A DNA stretch of 64,000 bases from Girardinichthys multiradiatus (taxonomy: Eukaryota; Chordata; Actinopteri; Cyprinodontiformes; Goodeidae), in the NCBI RefSeq assembly GCF_021462225.1, contig NC_061794.1, positions 44,082,914 through 44,146,913 on the forward strand, in the 5' to 3' direction. This document shows positions 33,560-45,519 of the stretch, piece by piece; position 1 is the first letter of the stretch; each line of letters opens with the position of its first letter. The position numbers and the translations under genes are program-made. Under the pieces are notes generated by a model. That model did no database searches, was not told the DNA's origin, and saw only the letters and a list, made by a program, of their open reading frames with translations.

Positions 33560-34430
33560 GGCCTCACATCACTGCTTAGAATATAACAGCTAAAAGAAAA
33601 GGTTTCTGGATCATCAAGAACATTGAAGTTCTGTTTCATTTAAGAAGGCTCAGGATTTACACAAGTGTTCAGGAAGCACCTGAACCATCTCCTACTGAAT
33701 ATCATGTCGCCACCAGCGCAGAGCTGGCACAAACATTGCAACAGGCTCATTTGCATGCAGAGAAAGCCACTTTGGTTCAAGAAAAGCATCAAGGGCACAA
33801 TGTAATTTTGAGGTTGGACAGCAGAAGACTGGTGCAAAGTAGTTTTCTCTGATTAAACCTCCTCTGGATTGTTTTGAACACCTTAGGAAGAAAAGATGAG
33901 GGCTACCATGAGTCCTGTGCAGTGATAACAGTGAAGCATCTCATCCAGTGGACTGGACTTGGATACAGAGTGGGATCAAAATGTCCTGCAAGATCATCTT
34001 CCAAAAATACAAGAGCAATATGGTGATCTGTGGATTTTTTTACATGAACTTTAAAACTTCTGGAGCTGTGGTCAGCAAACTCCACAGACCTTAACCCCAC
34101 TGAGAAGCTGAGGTATGTTCTCTGAAAGTCCTCTGAAAGCTGGAGGAGAAACAGAAGCCAACAAAAACTGGGATCTCCGAGCGCTCAGAAGATAAGAATG
34201 GATCATCTCTCAGACATGGCCATCAGCAGAGATTTGGTCCAGACGTTCAGAGTAAAGTACAAAAGGTTATGAAGAAGAATGGTAAAAACTGGAAAATATC
34301 TTCTCTACAAATTTGATTGATGTGATGAAATACCTTTGAATTAGATTTTTGTATTTCTTAGTATATAATATACAAGCAATCACAAAAATAACTAAGAACA
34401 GCACCTACAGCACTACTGGTCTTATTCGGG
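33560..34430. mobile_element. Probable decayed DNA transposon remnant
   Basis: Broken stretches resemble transposon-type text (GTGAAGCATCTCATCCAG, CAAGATCATCTTCCAAAAAT, CAGCAAACTCCACAGACCTT), but with stops in every frame and no clear ends. I cannot assign a family with confidence. Intron 7 of agap2. Confidence 0.35.
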
Positions 34431-34559
34431 TAAGGCTGTTTTTCATGATTCATCAATAAAAAAAGAGAAAGACCAAAAATGGCATCCATGTTTCAAGGCC
34501 AAAACCAAAACATAAATGCTGACCTCACACATCTTTCCCCAAAAACATCTTGATGATCC

Positions 34560-35180
34560 CCAAAATGTTTAAAAAAACATTATTTGGGCTGACAAGAAAA
34601 AAAGTGGGGCTTTTATAAGGCTTTTATACATCTGGCATTGAACTACCAATACACTCAAAGATGGGGGTGGTAGTGTCATGGTGTGGGGCTGTTTTGCTGC
34701 TTCAGGACATAGACAGCTTGTAAATGGATGGATCCACAAAGTCTGCTTTCTATCAGGAACTCCTAAACAAGGATGTAACCTTAAACTCAAGAACACTGGG
34801 ATTATGCAGGGTGACAATGATCCAAAGCCTACCAGCAAGTCCAAATAAAAATTATACAATGGTCTAGTCAAAGTCTAGCCTAACGTTTGATTGAGATTCT
34901 GTGACATGACCTTTAACAGACCATACACGATGAACAAACCTCCAACGTGGCTTATTTAAGGCAATCTTGCAAAGAAGAGTGGGCCAAAATTCCTCCACAG
35001 TGATGAAAAACGTCAGGTTTTAGGTCCAATAGCTTTTTGACATAGGACCAAGTTGGTTGGGTAAGCTTCTTTACCCTTGATAAATCAAATCATCATTTGA
35101 AAACTGCTTTTTGTATTTATTTGAGGTTTTATTGGTATTTACATTAATATGGGGAGAAGAAATATGCAAGGGAGTATATA
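34560..35180 (+). mobile_element. Decayed Tc1-like transposon remnant
   Basis: AAAGATGGGGGTGGTAGTGT and CATGGTGTGGGGCTGTTTTG match the GGG-x-VMVWGCF region of Tc1 transposases. ATGATCCAAAGCCTACCAGC matches the NDPKHTS region downstream. Frames are broken. Agap2 intron 7. Confidence 0.65.
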
Positions 35181-35281
35181 CTTTTTACCACCACTCTAAA
35201 TGCTCAGATCCTGTGGTCAGGTGATGTAATGGGATGAGACTAATGTTAGAAACCACTCTGTAACTGTGGGGGATGTGGTAC

Positions 35282-35400
35282 CTGTCCAGGCAACGACGCT
35301 GATCCAGGTGTGGAGCCTCCAGAGTGACTCGGAGAGTTGGGCAGAGATTTACAGGCCAGCAGTGCTGCCTGTTTCTTTTGTGCTACAATCTTCTGGGCAG
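35282..35400 (-). CDS. agap2: agap2 exon 7: linker after G domain
   Basis: 119 nt, phase 1 to 0. It encodes AAQKIVAQKKQAALLACKSL and PNSPSHSGGSTPGSASLPGQ, the Ser/Pro linker typical of AGAP proteins. The donor is ACAG/GTACCA. Confidence 0.92.
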
Positions 35401-35555
35401 CTGAAAACCACACAGAGCTCCAAATGAACTGTTTCATCATCAACATCAAGTCTCAGGTTTCTTTATAACATATTTAGAGGGGCTTTATCCACCCAATGAA
35501 GCCCTGGATGGATAACTAACTGTACTGAAAGCACTGATGAAATAAGCAAACTCAC

Positions 35556-35690
35556 CTTCTGAAAAGACTCGATCGACGTTGAACCCGTAGGTGGCGCAGG
35601 TCTCATAAAACAGCGAGTGTTTTACATCGATACACAGCTGTCTGGCTCTCTGATCCTCGATCACTCGAGGGTTGGTGCTGCTTATCTTAT
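35556..35690 (-). CDS. agap2: agap2 exon 6: end of G domain
   Basis: 135 nt, phase 1 to 1. It encodes [20 protein letters not shown] and then [17 protein letters not shown], a strongly conserved AGAP stretch. The acceptor is GTTCAG and the donor is GAAG/GTGAGT. Confidence 0.93.
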
Positions 35691-36109
35691 CTGAACATAC
35701 AGGATGGGCCAGAAGAAATGAGGATTAAAGTGAAATGGTGCTACATACACAGTCAGAATAACGTTAACATAGCTTAGCTCAGCCAGAGGTTAATGACATG
35801 TCCATGGTTATTACAAAACACAAATGGCAACTGGAAAATTATAATAAAGTCATGAATAACTTTCAAATTATGAAAGTACTTTACATTAGTAATTTTGTCG
35901 TAGTTATATTTATATAGACATTTTAATTATAACATTTCATATTTTGCAGATTTCTCAGACCCATATTAGCTAATTTATGGTACTGAAACAGAAGGTCCCT
36001 CTGAGTTGATGGATGGATGGATGAATAGAAATCCAAATATTCCTCCTCTTTTTTTTGTTTCTACATTTTCAGGTGTCAAAACTATACCATATTTATCCAG
36101 AATTTTTCT

Positions 36110-37055
36110 GGCTGTTTGGGAACCCCGATCCGGCTGTGTGGGATCCCTGATCCGGCTGTGTGGGAACCCCGTTTCGGCTGTGTGGGATCCCCGTTTCGGC
36201 TGTGTGGGAACCCCGTTTCGGCTGTGTGGGAACCCCGTTTCGGCTGTGTGGGAACCCCGTTTCGGCTGTGGGGGATCCCTGATCCGGCTGTGTGGGATCC
36301 CCGATCCGGCTGTGTGGGAACCCCGTTTCGGCTGTGTGGGATCCCCGATCCGGCTGTGTGGGAACCCTGTTTCGGCTGTGTGGGATCCCTGATCTGGCTG
36401 TGTGGGAACCCCGTTTCGGCTGTGTGGGATCCCCGATCCGGCTGTGTGGGAACCCCATTTCGGCTGTGTGGGATCCCCGATCCGGCTGTGTGGGAACCCC
36501 GTTTCGGCTGTGTGGGAACCCCATTTCGGCTGTGGGGGATCCCCGATCCGGCTGTGTGGGATCCCCGATCCGGCTGTGTGGGAACCCCATTTCGGCTGTG
36601 TGGGATCCCCGATCCGGCTGTGTGGGATCCCCGATCCGGCTGTGTGGGAACCCCGTTTCGGCTGTGTGGGAACCCTGATCCGGCTGTGTGGGATCCCCAA
36701 TCCGGCTGTGTGGGATCCCCGTTCCGGCTGTGTGGGATCCCTGATCCGGCTGTGTGGGAACCCCGTTTCGGCTGTGTGGGATCCCCGATCCGGCTGTGTG
36801 GGATCCCCGATCCGGCTGTGTGGGATCCCCGATCCGGCTGTGTGGGATCCCCGTTCCGGCTGTGTGGGATCCCTGATCCGGCTGTGTGGGAACCCCGTTT
36901 CGGCTGTGTGGGAACCCTGATCCGGCTGTGTGGGAACCCTGATCCGGCTGTGTGGGATCCCTGATCCGGCTGTGTGGGAACCCTGATCCGGCTGTGCAGG
37001 ATCCCTGATCATGCCCTGTGGGAACCCTGATCTGACTGTGTGGGAACCTGATCAT
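36110..37055. repeat. 22-bp minisatellite, about 42 copies
   Basis: Units of GGCTGTGTGGGATCCCCGAT plus CC or TC, nearly invariant in their first 11 bases. Two main variants alternate irregularly: one ends ATCCCCGATCC and one ends AACCCCGTTTC, with a few hybrids (GTTCC, CTGATCC, CATTTC). The last two or three units degenerate. Because 22 is not a multiple of 3 and no unit holds a stop, long frames run through it on both strands. It lies in agap2 intron 5, which is about 1.7 kb. Confidence 0.97.
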
Positions 37056-37411
37056 CTGTTATTTCATGTGAAAATGTATTTTCCTTCTAAATGAAGCCTT
37101 CCATCCACTTTACTGGGAAACCATCTGAAAGCAGTGTCAGATTACCTTTAAGTGTTTCCCCACAAGCAAGAATTACTTTAAGGAACTGAAAAACCAACTT
37201 TGCTTTAGATGAAAGCTTAGTATTGCACGTTGGATTTAGAATAACTCTGGAACAAAGTGTTCCCTTAGCAGACACAGAACCTGGAATCAAACCAGTCAGT
37301 TCTGACTGAAGAACTGTTTATTTGTGCTACATACATCTAGCATTGTGAGTTAAGCCAAGGTTAATCTTGGAATTGTAAACTAACTTCAGGTCATGTGATT
37401 TATGAGAGTAC

Positions 37412-37547
37412 CTTGGGTTCCCACAACAATGACTTGGATGTCAGAGCGGTGTGCACTGAGCTGGCTGTAGAGCTGGTAAAGCTCCTGGAAACTGGCTTCA
37501 TTCTCCAAACTGAAGACCATGATCACTGCATCGACCCAACTGCAGAA
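37412..37547 (-). CDS. agap2: agap2 exon 5: G domain
   Basis: 136 nt, phase 0 to 1. It encodes FCSWVDAVIMVFSLENEASF through VIVVGTQ, beginning the TQD motif that replaces NKxD in this family. The acceptor is TTTTCCAG and the donor is CAAG/GTACTC. Confidence 0.93.
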
Positions 37548-37644
37548 CTGGAAAACCAAAGCAGGGGGAGACATTAGATCCGTACAGATGATTTAGGTGT
37601 TACGGGCCTATGTTAAACACACAAGCACACCACACAAAGAGCAC

Positions 37645-37730
37645 CTGTGCGTCAGGCGCTCCAGCTTCCTCTCGGATCAGTAGTAGATGACTCTGACCGT
37701 CCACCAGCACTTCCTTTTTATACCTTCCAC
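37645..37730 (-). CDS. agap2: agap2 exon 4: G domain
   Basis: 86 nt, phase 1 to 0. It encodes [20 protein letters not shown] and EAGAPDAQ. In AGAPs the IREEAGAP strand occupies the place of the usual DxxG switch II motif. The acceptor is CCTCTCAG and the donor is CACAG/GTGCTC. Confidence 0.93.
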
Positions 37731-37914
37731 CTGAGAGGAGCAAAGGAATTAACAGACAAGTTGTTTAGCAGATCGGGGATGATAACATGATCGCATGTCA
37801 TGCTGAACAAAGAACACAGACACATCTCTGCAGAGAGCTGTAAAACAGCCAATCAGAGAGCTCTTCACTACTTTTAAAACTGCACAGGTTTAAAAAACAA
37901 ACCACAGTTTTTAC

Positions 37915-38002
37915 CTTCAGGCTTCTCAATTGCAGCATAACTGCCTGTGATGTATTTGTTCACCAGTGCAGACTTTCCACTTTTCAAGCTGCCTAGAATA
38001 CC
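37915..38002 (-). CDS. agap2: agap2 exon 3: GTPase P-loop
   Basis: 88 nt, phase 0 to 1. It encodes [20 protein letters not shown] and the residues to EKPEG. The Walker A motif GSLKSGKS is intact. The acceptor is CCCTCTCAG and the donor is GAAG/GTAAAA. Confidence 0.93.
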
Positions 38003-38401
38003 CTGAGAGGGAAGGAAACACAACAAGAAAAGGTTCTTCAGGGTCAATGATGAAGAACATCTCGAACTGAACTGTCAGACTTGATTAAAACCTTTAAATC
38101 AGACTTTCAGTTTTTTTTTCACATGTTGATTTTTGTTGGGACCCCAGCTTAGGGGACAACATGATAAGAACTTTTCTGGAACTTTCAAAAGAAGTCGCAT
38201 TAATTTTGTCTCTTACTGAAGCTCTATTTTTGCTGCTTTATATCATTTACATGGCGTGTGTCAGATCATGGACGCAAGAGTGACACTACTGTGCTAATTA
38301 CGTTCCCTAATGCAAGGAGGCATCCTGTTTTTAACAGTCTAACTGTAAACCACTCATTACTAAATAATATTATTTATAATTTTAATATTTTCTAATGTAC
38401 A

Positions 38402-39670
38402 GGTACAGCTAACTCCAAAAATTAGGATATTGTGAATTAAGTTAACTATTGGAAAGTCATGGTGTCACACTTAATCAGCTAATTAATCCAAAACACCTGC
38501 TAAGCCTATAAATAGTCTCCCAGTCTGGGTCAGTAGGCTAAACAATCATGGAGAAGACTGCTGACTGGACAGGTGTCCAGAAGACAGTCATTGATACCCT
38601 CCACAAGGAGGGTAAGCCAGAAAAGGTCACTGCTAAAGAAGCTGGTTGTTCACATAGTGCTGTATCCAAGCATATTCATGGAAAGTTGAGTTGAAGGGAA
38701 ACGTTTGGTAGAAAAAAGGGCACCAGTAACAGAGATAACTGCAGCCTTGAGAAGATTGTCAAGCAAAATCCATTCAGGCTGACACTGGAGTCTGTGCACC
38801 AAGAGCCACTATGCACAGATCATTGTACACATGGGCTACAAATGTTGCGTCCTCATGTCAAGCTACTCCTGACAGCGTCAGAAGCATCTTACGTGAGATG
38901 AGGAGAAAAAGAACTGAACTGTGGCTCAGTGGTCCAATTAAAGTTTCCATTTCATTTAGAAATCAAGGTCCCAGAGTCTGGAGAAAGAGTGGAGAGGCAC
39001 AGAATCCACATTGCTTGAGGTCCAGTGAGACGTTTCCACAGTCAGTGATGAATAGGATGCCATGGCATCTGCTTGTTCAGGTCCACTGGGTTTTCTGAAG
39101 TGTGGACTCAATACAGCCATCTACCAGAATGTTTTAGAGCACTTCATGTTTCCTTCTGCTGACAAGCTTTATTTTGATGCTGACTTTCAAGCAGAACCTG
39201 GTACCAACCCACACTGCCAAAAGCACCAGAAGTTGGTGTTACTGTTACATGGTGTTACTGTGCTTCATTAGCCATCAAACTGTCCTGAGCTGAACACTAC
39301 AGAGAATCTATGGAGTATTGCCAAGAGGAAGAGGAGAGACACCCAACAATGCAGATGACCTGAAGGCTTCCATTACACCTCAGCAGAACCACAGGCTGAT
39401 CGCCTCCATGCTACGCTGCACTGATGCAGTAGTTCATGTAAAACGGGCCCCAATCAAGTATTGAGTGCTTAGAAATGAACATACTTCTCTGAAGCTTGAC
39501 ATTTTTTGTTTAAAATATAATTTATTACTTGTTATAGATTTAAATAATATTCTAATTTTATGAAACACTGAATTTTGGGTTTTCATTATCTGTAAGCCTC
39601 AATCATCAAAATTACAAGAAAGAAAGGCTTGAAATATTTCGCTCTATGTTATCTATAAAACATATACGTA
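38402..39670 (+). mobile_element. Degenerate Tc1-like transposon
   Basis: Starts GGTACAGCTAACTCCAAAAA and ends with its imperfect inverted counterpart near 39660. Transposase text begins ATGGAGAAGACTGCTGACTG (38549) and includes HTH pieces, a GTGGAGAGGCACAG stretch, ACTTTCAAGCAGAACC and GAGAATCTATGGAGTATTG. Stops and frameshifts abound. It is a distant relative of the 61254 family. Intron 2 of agap2. Confidence 0.75.
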
Positions 39671-42600
39671 GATGACAAAATAAATGTGGCAGTCCTCCCT
39701 GAGGAGGGTTTTTTCCAAGTAAGACAACGACTGGTCCATCCTAAGGACCATATACCACAACAGCAAAAAGAGCAACCTGGTGTGTGCAATCAAATGTAAG
39801 CAAGGCTAAAAATACCTCTGTACTTGGTAAACAAAACAGGAAAGAAAACTCCTGGGGCCAGGACTCCGCAATCTACACCCACCTGAAGCAGAAACAACGG
39901 TTCTGAAGATCAATATGTTTATATTTTGGACAGAGGGGACAGGTGATTCAAAAGAGGAAAACCAGGGAAAAGTATTTTCTATCCTTCCATCACAAACCTA
40001 AATGTGTGGAAGTTTCTATGGGAACCATGTTAAGCCAAAATTGAGCTTTTCTGTAACAAAAACTCCACGTGGGTTTAGGAGTTTGTGGATTTATACCACT
40101 TGCCTACTGTTAAGTATGGTGGAGAATACGTAATGCTTAGGGCCCGTTTTTAATCCAGGGACCCTGGGAGCCTTTTTGGAGTGCATGGCATCACTCTTTA
40201 CAAAAGTGAAGCATGTTTATTAAATACTGATGTTCGCCAATAAACTGAAAATGGGTAATCTCTGCTTCTTTCGGTAGAATATTGATCCAGAACATCCATC
40301 CATCCATAGTCTTTACCCGCTTATTTTTGCAGGGTCACAAAGAGGGGGACTGGTGCCCATTTCCTGCAGGGTTCACCCTGGACATGTTGCCAGTCCACCC
40401 CAGAGACACACAGAACAAACAACCATGCACACACACTCATACCTAAGGGCAATATGAAGAGACAAATTAACCTGATAGTTATGTTTTGGACTGTGGGAGG
40501 AAACCGGAGTTCCAAGAGAGAACCCACACCGGCATGGGGAGAACATGCAAACTCCACACACAGAGACCTCAAGTGAGATTCATACCCAGGACCTTCTTGC
40601 TGCAAGGTGACAGAGATAACAGGGGCTTCACTCTGCACCCTGAAGCAGCAGAAACTTGCATTTTAACGTTTAGATCAGGAGTGACGTTATGTGGAGTTGT
40701 TTTTAGCAGTCAGCATTTTACACGCACATGACTGCAGTCTAGACAACCTTCAGTTTGGATTTTACCAGTAATATAACCTGCTGTTTATATGTTACAACAA
40801 AACCCACAGAACATTAGAGTCTTCTATAACATCTCACAAGGTTGGTGCACACAGAGAGAGGGGTCATTCTCTCTGGATTATTGGCTTCAGACCTCTTTCA
40901 TCAAGAGTGAATAAGTCTAGATCAAGTATCTTATTTAGATTTGCTCGTATTGTGACAGTAAACTTTGTTCTGCAAAGTGCCCTTTTTGTCAATACTCAGT
41001 CAGTCAGTCAATCATTTTCTACCGCTTCCTCCATAGTGGGTCCAGCAGTCTATGGTCAACATACTTTTGGGAATTATTTTTCTCTTTCTAAATCAGCCTG
41101 AAAACTCATAAGATTATTACAGTGAGTTATTTTAATGTCTTCAGAATCACTCTGTGTAACCTTTTTTAAAATGAGTCATTTCCTCCATAATTGTGTTGCA
41201 CATCTGAGCTGAAAGATGAAATATTTTTCTAACTTTTTGGTCCAGGATGTCCACAAGGTTTGATTCAGGATACTGCATGCGTCTGTTGGTCTCATTATGA
41301 AGAGTGAAAATGAGTGCCGGCAATGCTGGGTGCAAAATAAATAAATAAAGTGAATTGTTGTTACTTCCATGGAAACACTCAATATGCAGATATTTGTGTA
41401 AAAGCAGCACATAACAAAAATTAAAGTTAAATTTGTCCTTTTAATTATCTTAGTGTGTTCCAATATTTGCAAATATGTTTATGGTCTCTTTGGCATTAAA
41501 TCACCGAACCCTGAGTTCTACAGAGCCCCAGATTAGGATTCACTGCTCCAGATCATCGAGACTCCTTGGTCTTCTTTAAGGTTCTTTTCGGTTATGTTCT
41601 CCCCCCCACCCCCACACAGCTTTTCTCCAGGATTTAGTTCTGGAGGTGGAGATGGTCATGGAACAGGCTGATTTAAACCCAATAAAGACAAATTCTTAGT
41701 TTACTGGCAACGTGCACCTGATTTATATTCAGGAAGTCCAGTTATTTTAAAGAGATGCACTCTAACCAGGCTCCTGAGGCATTTTGAAGAGAAACAGACC
41801 CACAGCTTCACAGATCCTTCAACTTATTAGCAGTGAGAAAGAGATATTTTTCCTTGTATTCATGCAATAATTTAAACACACCCCACCTGGAATGTTTATT
41901 CCCAAAAGGGTAAATTTTGGTCCCATCTGGTCAAAGCACTAAGTTAACGTAAAAGTCTCTTTAACATTTAGCAAACTCCACATGTTTATCATTATTTGCT
42001 AAAAAACAAACAAATGGTATGTAGACATCATCTTATGGCTACTAAATGATCTTAGGAGATGTTTGCACGCCTCTTCTAACCTTATTTGTCACAGTTGCTG
42101 CTGTTTTAAAGATTTTAATCATTGCTCTCACTGTGGATATGCACAATTACATACTTCCCACATCTGCCTTAATTGAATGGCATGCTCTCTTGTTTTGCCT
42201 GTTTTGAAGAGGGGATAGGAGACAGTGGCCTTCTTGGCATGCCATGGATTGCCAGTTAATTCATCACTTACTGATCAACTTAAAATTAATTTAAAAGAAC
42301 AATTTTTTCTCAATGTGAGATTTGTTTTCTCTAGTGAATAAAATGCACCCAAATTAAAGGCTGAAGTTTTCTATATTTTTCAAGATGAGATTGTAATTCT
42401 GCAACAAACTGGGATTTTATTTTAAGTCTTTTACAGCGGATGGTTCTTTGTTTAGAAAGCCATGGATTAGGTTAAAAATTAAAAATAACTTGGACAGGTA
42501 TTTTAAAGCTGCAGTCAGTACATTTAAACTGTCAAAATATTTGAAGTAATGCTAAAATTTGACTATCTGACCATGTTCTATGACGTGAGGAAGGTAATCT

Positions 42601-42820
42601 GTGAGAATAATAACTTTACTGTAGTCCCTCACCTGGCCTCTTCAGCTAAACAAATCTGAGACACGTTCCAACAACTTTGACCTGTAGACTTGTGTATTCA
42701 TTCGGCCGGAGGCATCAGTCAACAGGTTTGTGCACAGTGTGCATGAAAGGGGTCCCGCATCTCAGTTAGCCTGAAGATTTGAAATGGAGCCCAAAACTTC
42801 GGCTTCTTTCTACTTCTCAG
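39670..42820. other. agap2: Part of agap2 intron 2, few recognisable features
   Basis: A reverse copy of the CGGTGGCGCAGT-family repeat lies at 40290-40610 (ACTGTGGGAGGAAACCGGAG). A short tail of it lies near 41010-41050 (CATTTTCTACCGCTTCC). Otherwise AT-rich sequence with no supported gene. Confidence 0.5.
40290..40610 (-). repeat. Dispersed CGGTGGCGCAGT-type repeat, antisense
   Basis: GGACTGTGGGAGGAAACCGG, GAGAACATGCAAACTCCACA and CATACCCAGGACCTTCTTGC are reverse complements of the copy at 31496. Confidence 0.75.
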
Positions 42821-44960
42821 AGAAAGTTTAGACAGAGTAAAAGTCCTTTGTCAAGTACGAAGTCCATTGCCAAAAAAACATAAAAACGTACTTTGCAGTG
42901 GCATGAAAAAAAGATGGACTACAGACTAAAATTAATGAATGCACATGATCCTTTTAGGCCCATATTTTTTTAACATAAAATCAAACATGTCTCTTTGGGG
43001 ACGAGGCAACTCCTTAGAGTTTTCACCCATTATGCATCTCAATAATGGGAGAATATTCCTTTTAAAACTGGTCCATGTCTGGACCAAGAGTCAAAGATTT
43101 CCTAGTGCTCTGTACCTTCCTCCTAACTTCTTCTAGGAGAGCGCAGCTCAGCCCACAGTCTGTTGGAGAGAGGTCTTTTACAGTGAACTGCTTTTCACCG
43201 AGGACAGCGAGGTCCTTTACGCTGTCTGTTCCAAGATGGAAAATCCTAATTAATCTTTAACCCTAGTAGAAACTTTTACCAACATGTTTCAGTTAATAGT
43301 TTAAATAAAACAATTAAAAGCAAATCAAAACAAATGAGTTTTTAACCTTGATTTAAAGGAACTCAGGGATTCAGCATTTTTGCAGCTTTTTAGAGGTTTG
43401 ATCCAGATTAGTGGAGCAGAAAAACTGAATACTGCTTCTCCATGTTTGGTTCTGGTTCTGGGGATGCAGAGTACACTTAACCAGAAGACCTGAGTGGTCT
43501 GGAAGGTGGATACAACAGCAATAGATCTTTAATGTGTTTTGGTGCTAAGACGTTCAGTGAGTTATAAACTAACAAAGGTATTAAAGGCTATTCTCTGATG
43601 TCCAGGAAGCCAGTGGAAGGACTTTAGACCTGGAGTGACATGATCTGCCTGTGTTCAGGGTTTTTTGAGTTTTGAGTTCTGTTACTTCTCTTCACTGTCA
43701 TGTTCGACAATTGCTTTATTTCAGTTCATTCAGATTTATTAGATTTATTCTGTTGTTAGGTGTGTTGTTACTCTCCTGGTTAGATGTGTTGGTTTATATT
43801 TTCCTCATAGATCTGGTTTTCCCTTGTTAATGTTCTTTAGTTAGTTGCTTCAGTTCATTTGGATGTTTTTTCTGTTACCTCCCCGCACTCCCTGCTCATT
43901 TGTGTTAATTAGTCACTCTCCCTCAGCATTATTTAGGCTCCTGATTCTTTCCCTAATTAGCTTCCTCAGTTCATTGGTCCATTCCCCACTTCCCTCAGTA
44001 TTTATCCTCTCTGGGTTTCATTGTTTGCCACTGGTTCCTCCTGATTTCTACCCTGATGCTGCCTATTCCATGCCTGTTGACTTCTTACCTCTGTTGCCCC
44101 ATGTTCCCAGAGCTGCAGGATTTCATATTGTAGGTTTTCTTTACCATTCATCATTAAACCCGTTCAAACAGTTTTATGCTCCGCTTTGCATTTGCATCCC
44201 TTAAAAACACAAACATGACACTCTACTCTCTTAGTTCTAGTGAGGACACATGCAGCAGCGTTCTGGATCAGCTGCGGCTGTCTGATGGACTTTTTAGGCA
44301 GACCTGTGAAGACGCTGTTGCAGTAATCAATATGACTAAAGATAAATGCATGGATGAATTTCAAAAGGTCCTGCTGGGACATTTATCATTTAATCCCGGA
44401 AATGTTCTTCAGGTGATAGAAAGCTGACTTAGTGATTGTCTTTATGTGGTTCTGAAGGTTCTGGTCTGAGTTCATCACTACACCCAGATTTTGGGTCTGA
44501 TCTGTGGTTTCTAGCTGTTATTGAAGCTGTGTGCCGACCCCTCAAAAAATAATGACCTCAGTTTTGTTTTTATTCAACTGAAGAAAATTATGACACATCC
44601 ACACATCGATTTGTTCCCATGCATCTATCTAACGCTTAAATAGGTTCATAGTCACCTGGTGACATTGTAATGTAGAGCTGTGTATCATCTGCGTAGTCAT
44701 GGTAACTTATCATGTTGTTTGTAATGGTCTGAGCTAGGGGGAGCATGAAGATATTGAATAGGAGGGGTCCTAGGATGGAACCTAGGGGAACCTTACATGT
44801 GATTTTTGCTAACTCTGATGTAAAGTTACCTATTGGCACCAGAAAAGTCTGTACTTTGAGTAAGACACAAACCAGCAAAATGCTGTATCAGAAAGACCGA
44901 CCCAGTTCTGCAGTCGCTCCAGTAATATACCATTATCAACAGATTTCAGTGAGTTATAAT
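42820..44960 (-). mobile_element. Fragmented L2-type LINE with an insertion
   Basis: On the minus strand, LGPLLFNIFMLPLAQTI and YADDTQLYI (about 44650-44800) are reverse transcriptase motifs, with the catalytic YADD intact. FIFSHIDYCNSVFTGLPKKS and LIQNAAACVLTRTK follow at about 44240-44350. The block at 43320-43660 (GGTTCTGGGGATGCAGAGTA) belongs to the same repeat. About 43660-44215 interrupts it with unrelated sequence ending near CACAAACATGACACTC. Intron 2 of agap2. Confidence 0.7.
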
Positions 44961-45460
44961 GACGATATTCTTTTAAATAACACAAATAATGCTGTAGATT
45001 AATGTAGTATGCTATGTTTATAATAGGCCAGTATGGCGCCAGCTTGAATGCTCACCAGATCTGCATTACATGTGATGTCAGTCTGTAGTTTGAACACCAA
45101 GATAACTGTGGAAGAGGAGGGAGGGGAGCCAAATGGGTTCATTTTACAAAAAGTCCTCTCTCTCTCTTGGTCTAAAGAAAGGTATGGACTACAGCTTTAA
45201 CTTACATTGTTAAGAATAGGAAAACTGCTTTACTATGGAACAGTTTTTATAGTGATGTAACATCATTTAAACACAAACAACTCAGTAGACATTATCTGCT
45301 GAAATGGTACCTGTTGTGTGGGACTGTACAAAAAAAATAAAAAATAAAAACACTATCTTCTTTACAGTTGTTTCTCTACAATGTTCCTACACAGAATCAG
45401 TTTATTATGAACAAACTGGGAACTGAGTGTGATCTATCAGTTGCAGTAATGGGCACTCAC

Positions 45461-45519
45461 CAGTCTCAGCTCCGGAATGGATCGGCTCAGCATCCACTCC
45501 TGACTGTTGGCAATATTTA
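45461..45519 (-). CDS. agap2: agap2 exon 2: SQEWMLSRSIPELRL
   Basis: 59 nt, phase 1 to 0. It encodes NIANSQEWMLSRSIPELRL, the conserved lead-in to the G domain. The acceptor is GTCTTTATAG and the donor is CTG/GTGAGT. It is too short to be found by frame length and was located by family similarity and phase. Confidence 0.9.

Noticed and set aside
35975..37055. Very long open frames (up to 345 codons) in several frames over 36-37 kb
   Set aside because: They are read-through of a stop-free 22-bp tandem repeat whose peptides merely rotate through three frames. There is no start context, splice logic or similarity.
36110..37055. Tandem array considered as a CRISPR-like array
   Set aside because: The units are contiguous with no unique spacers, and the host is a vertebrate.
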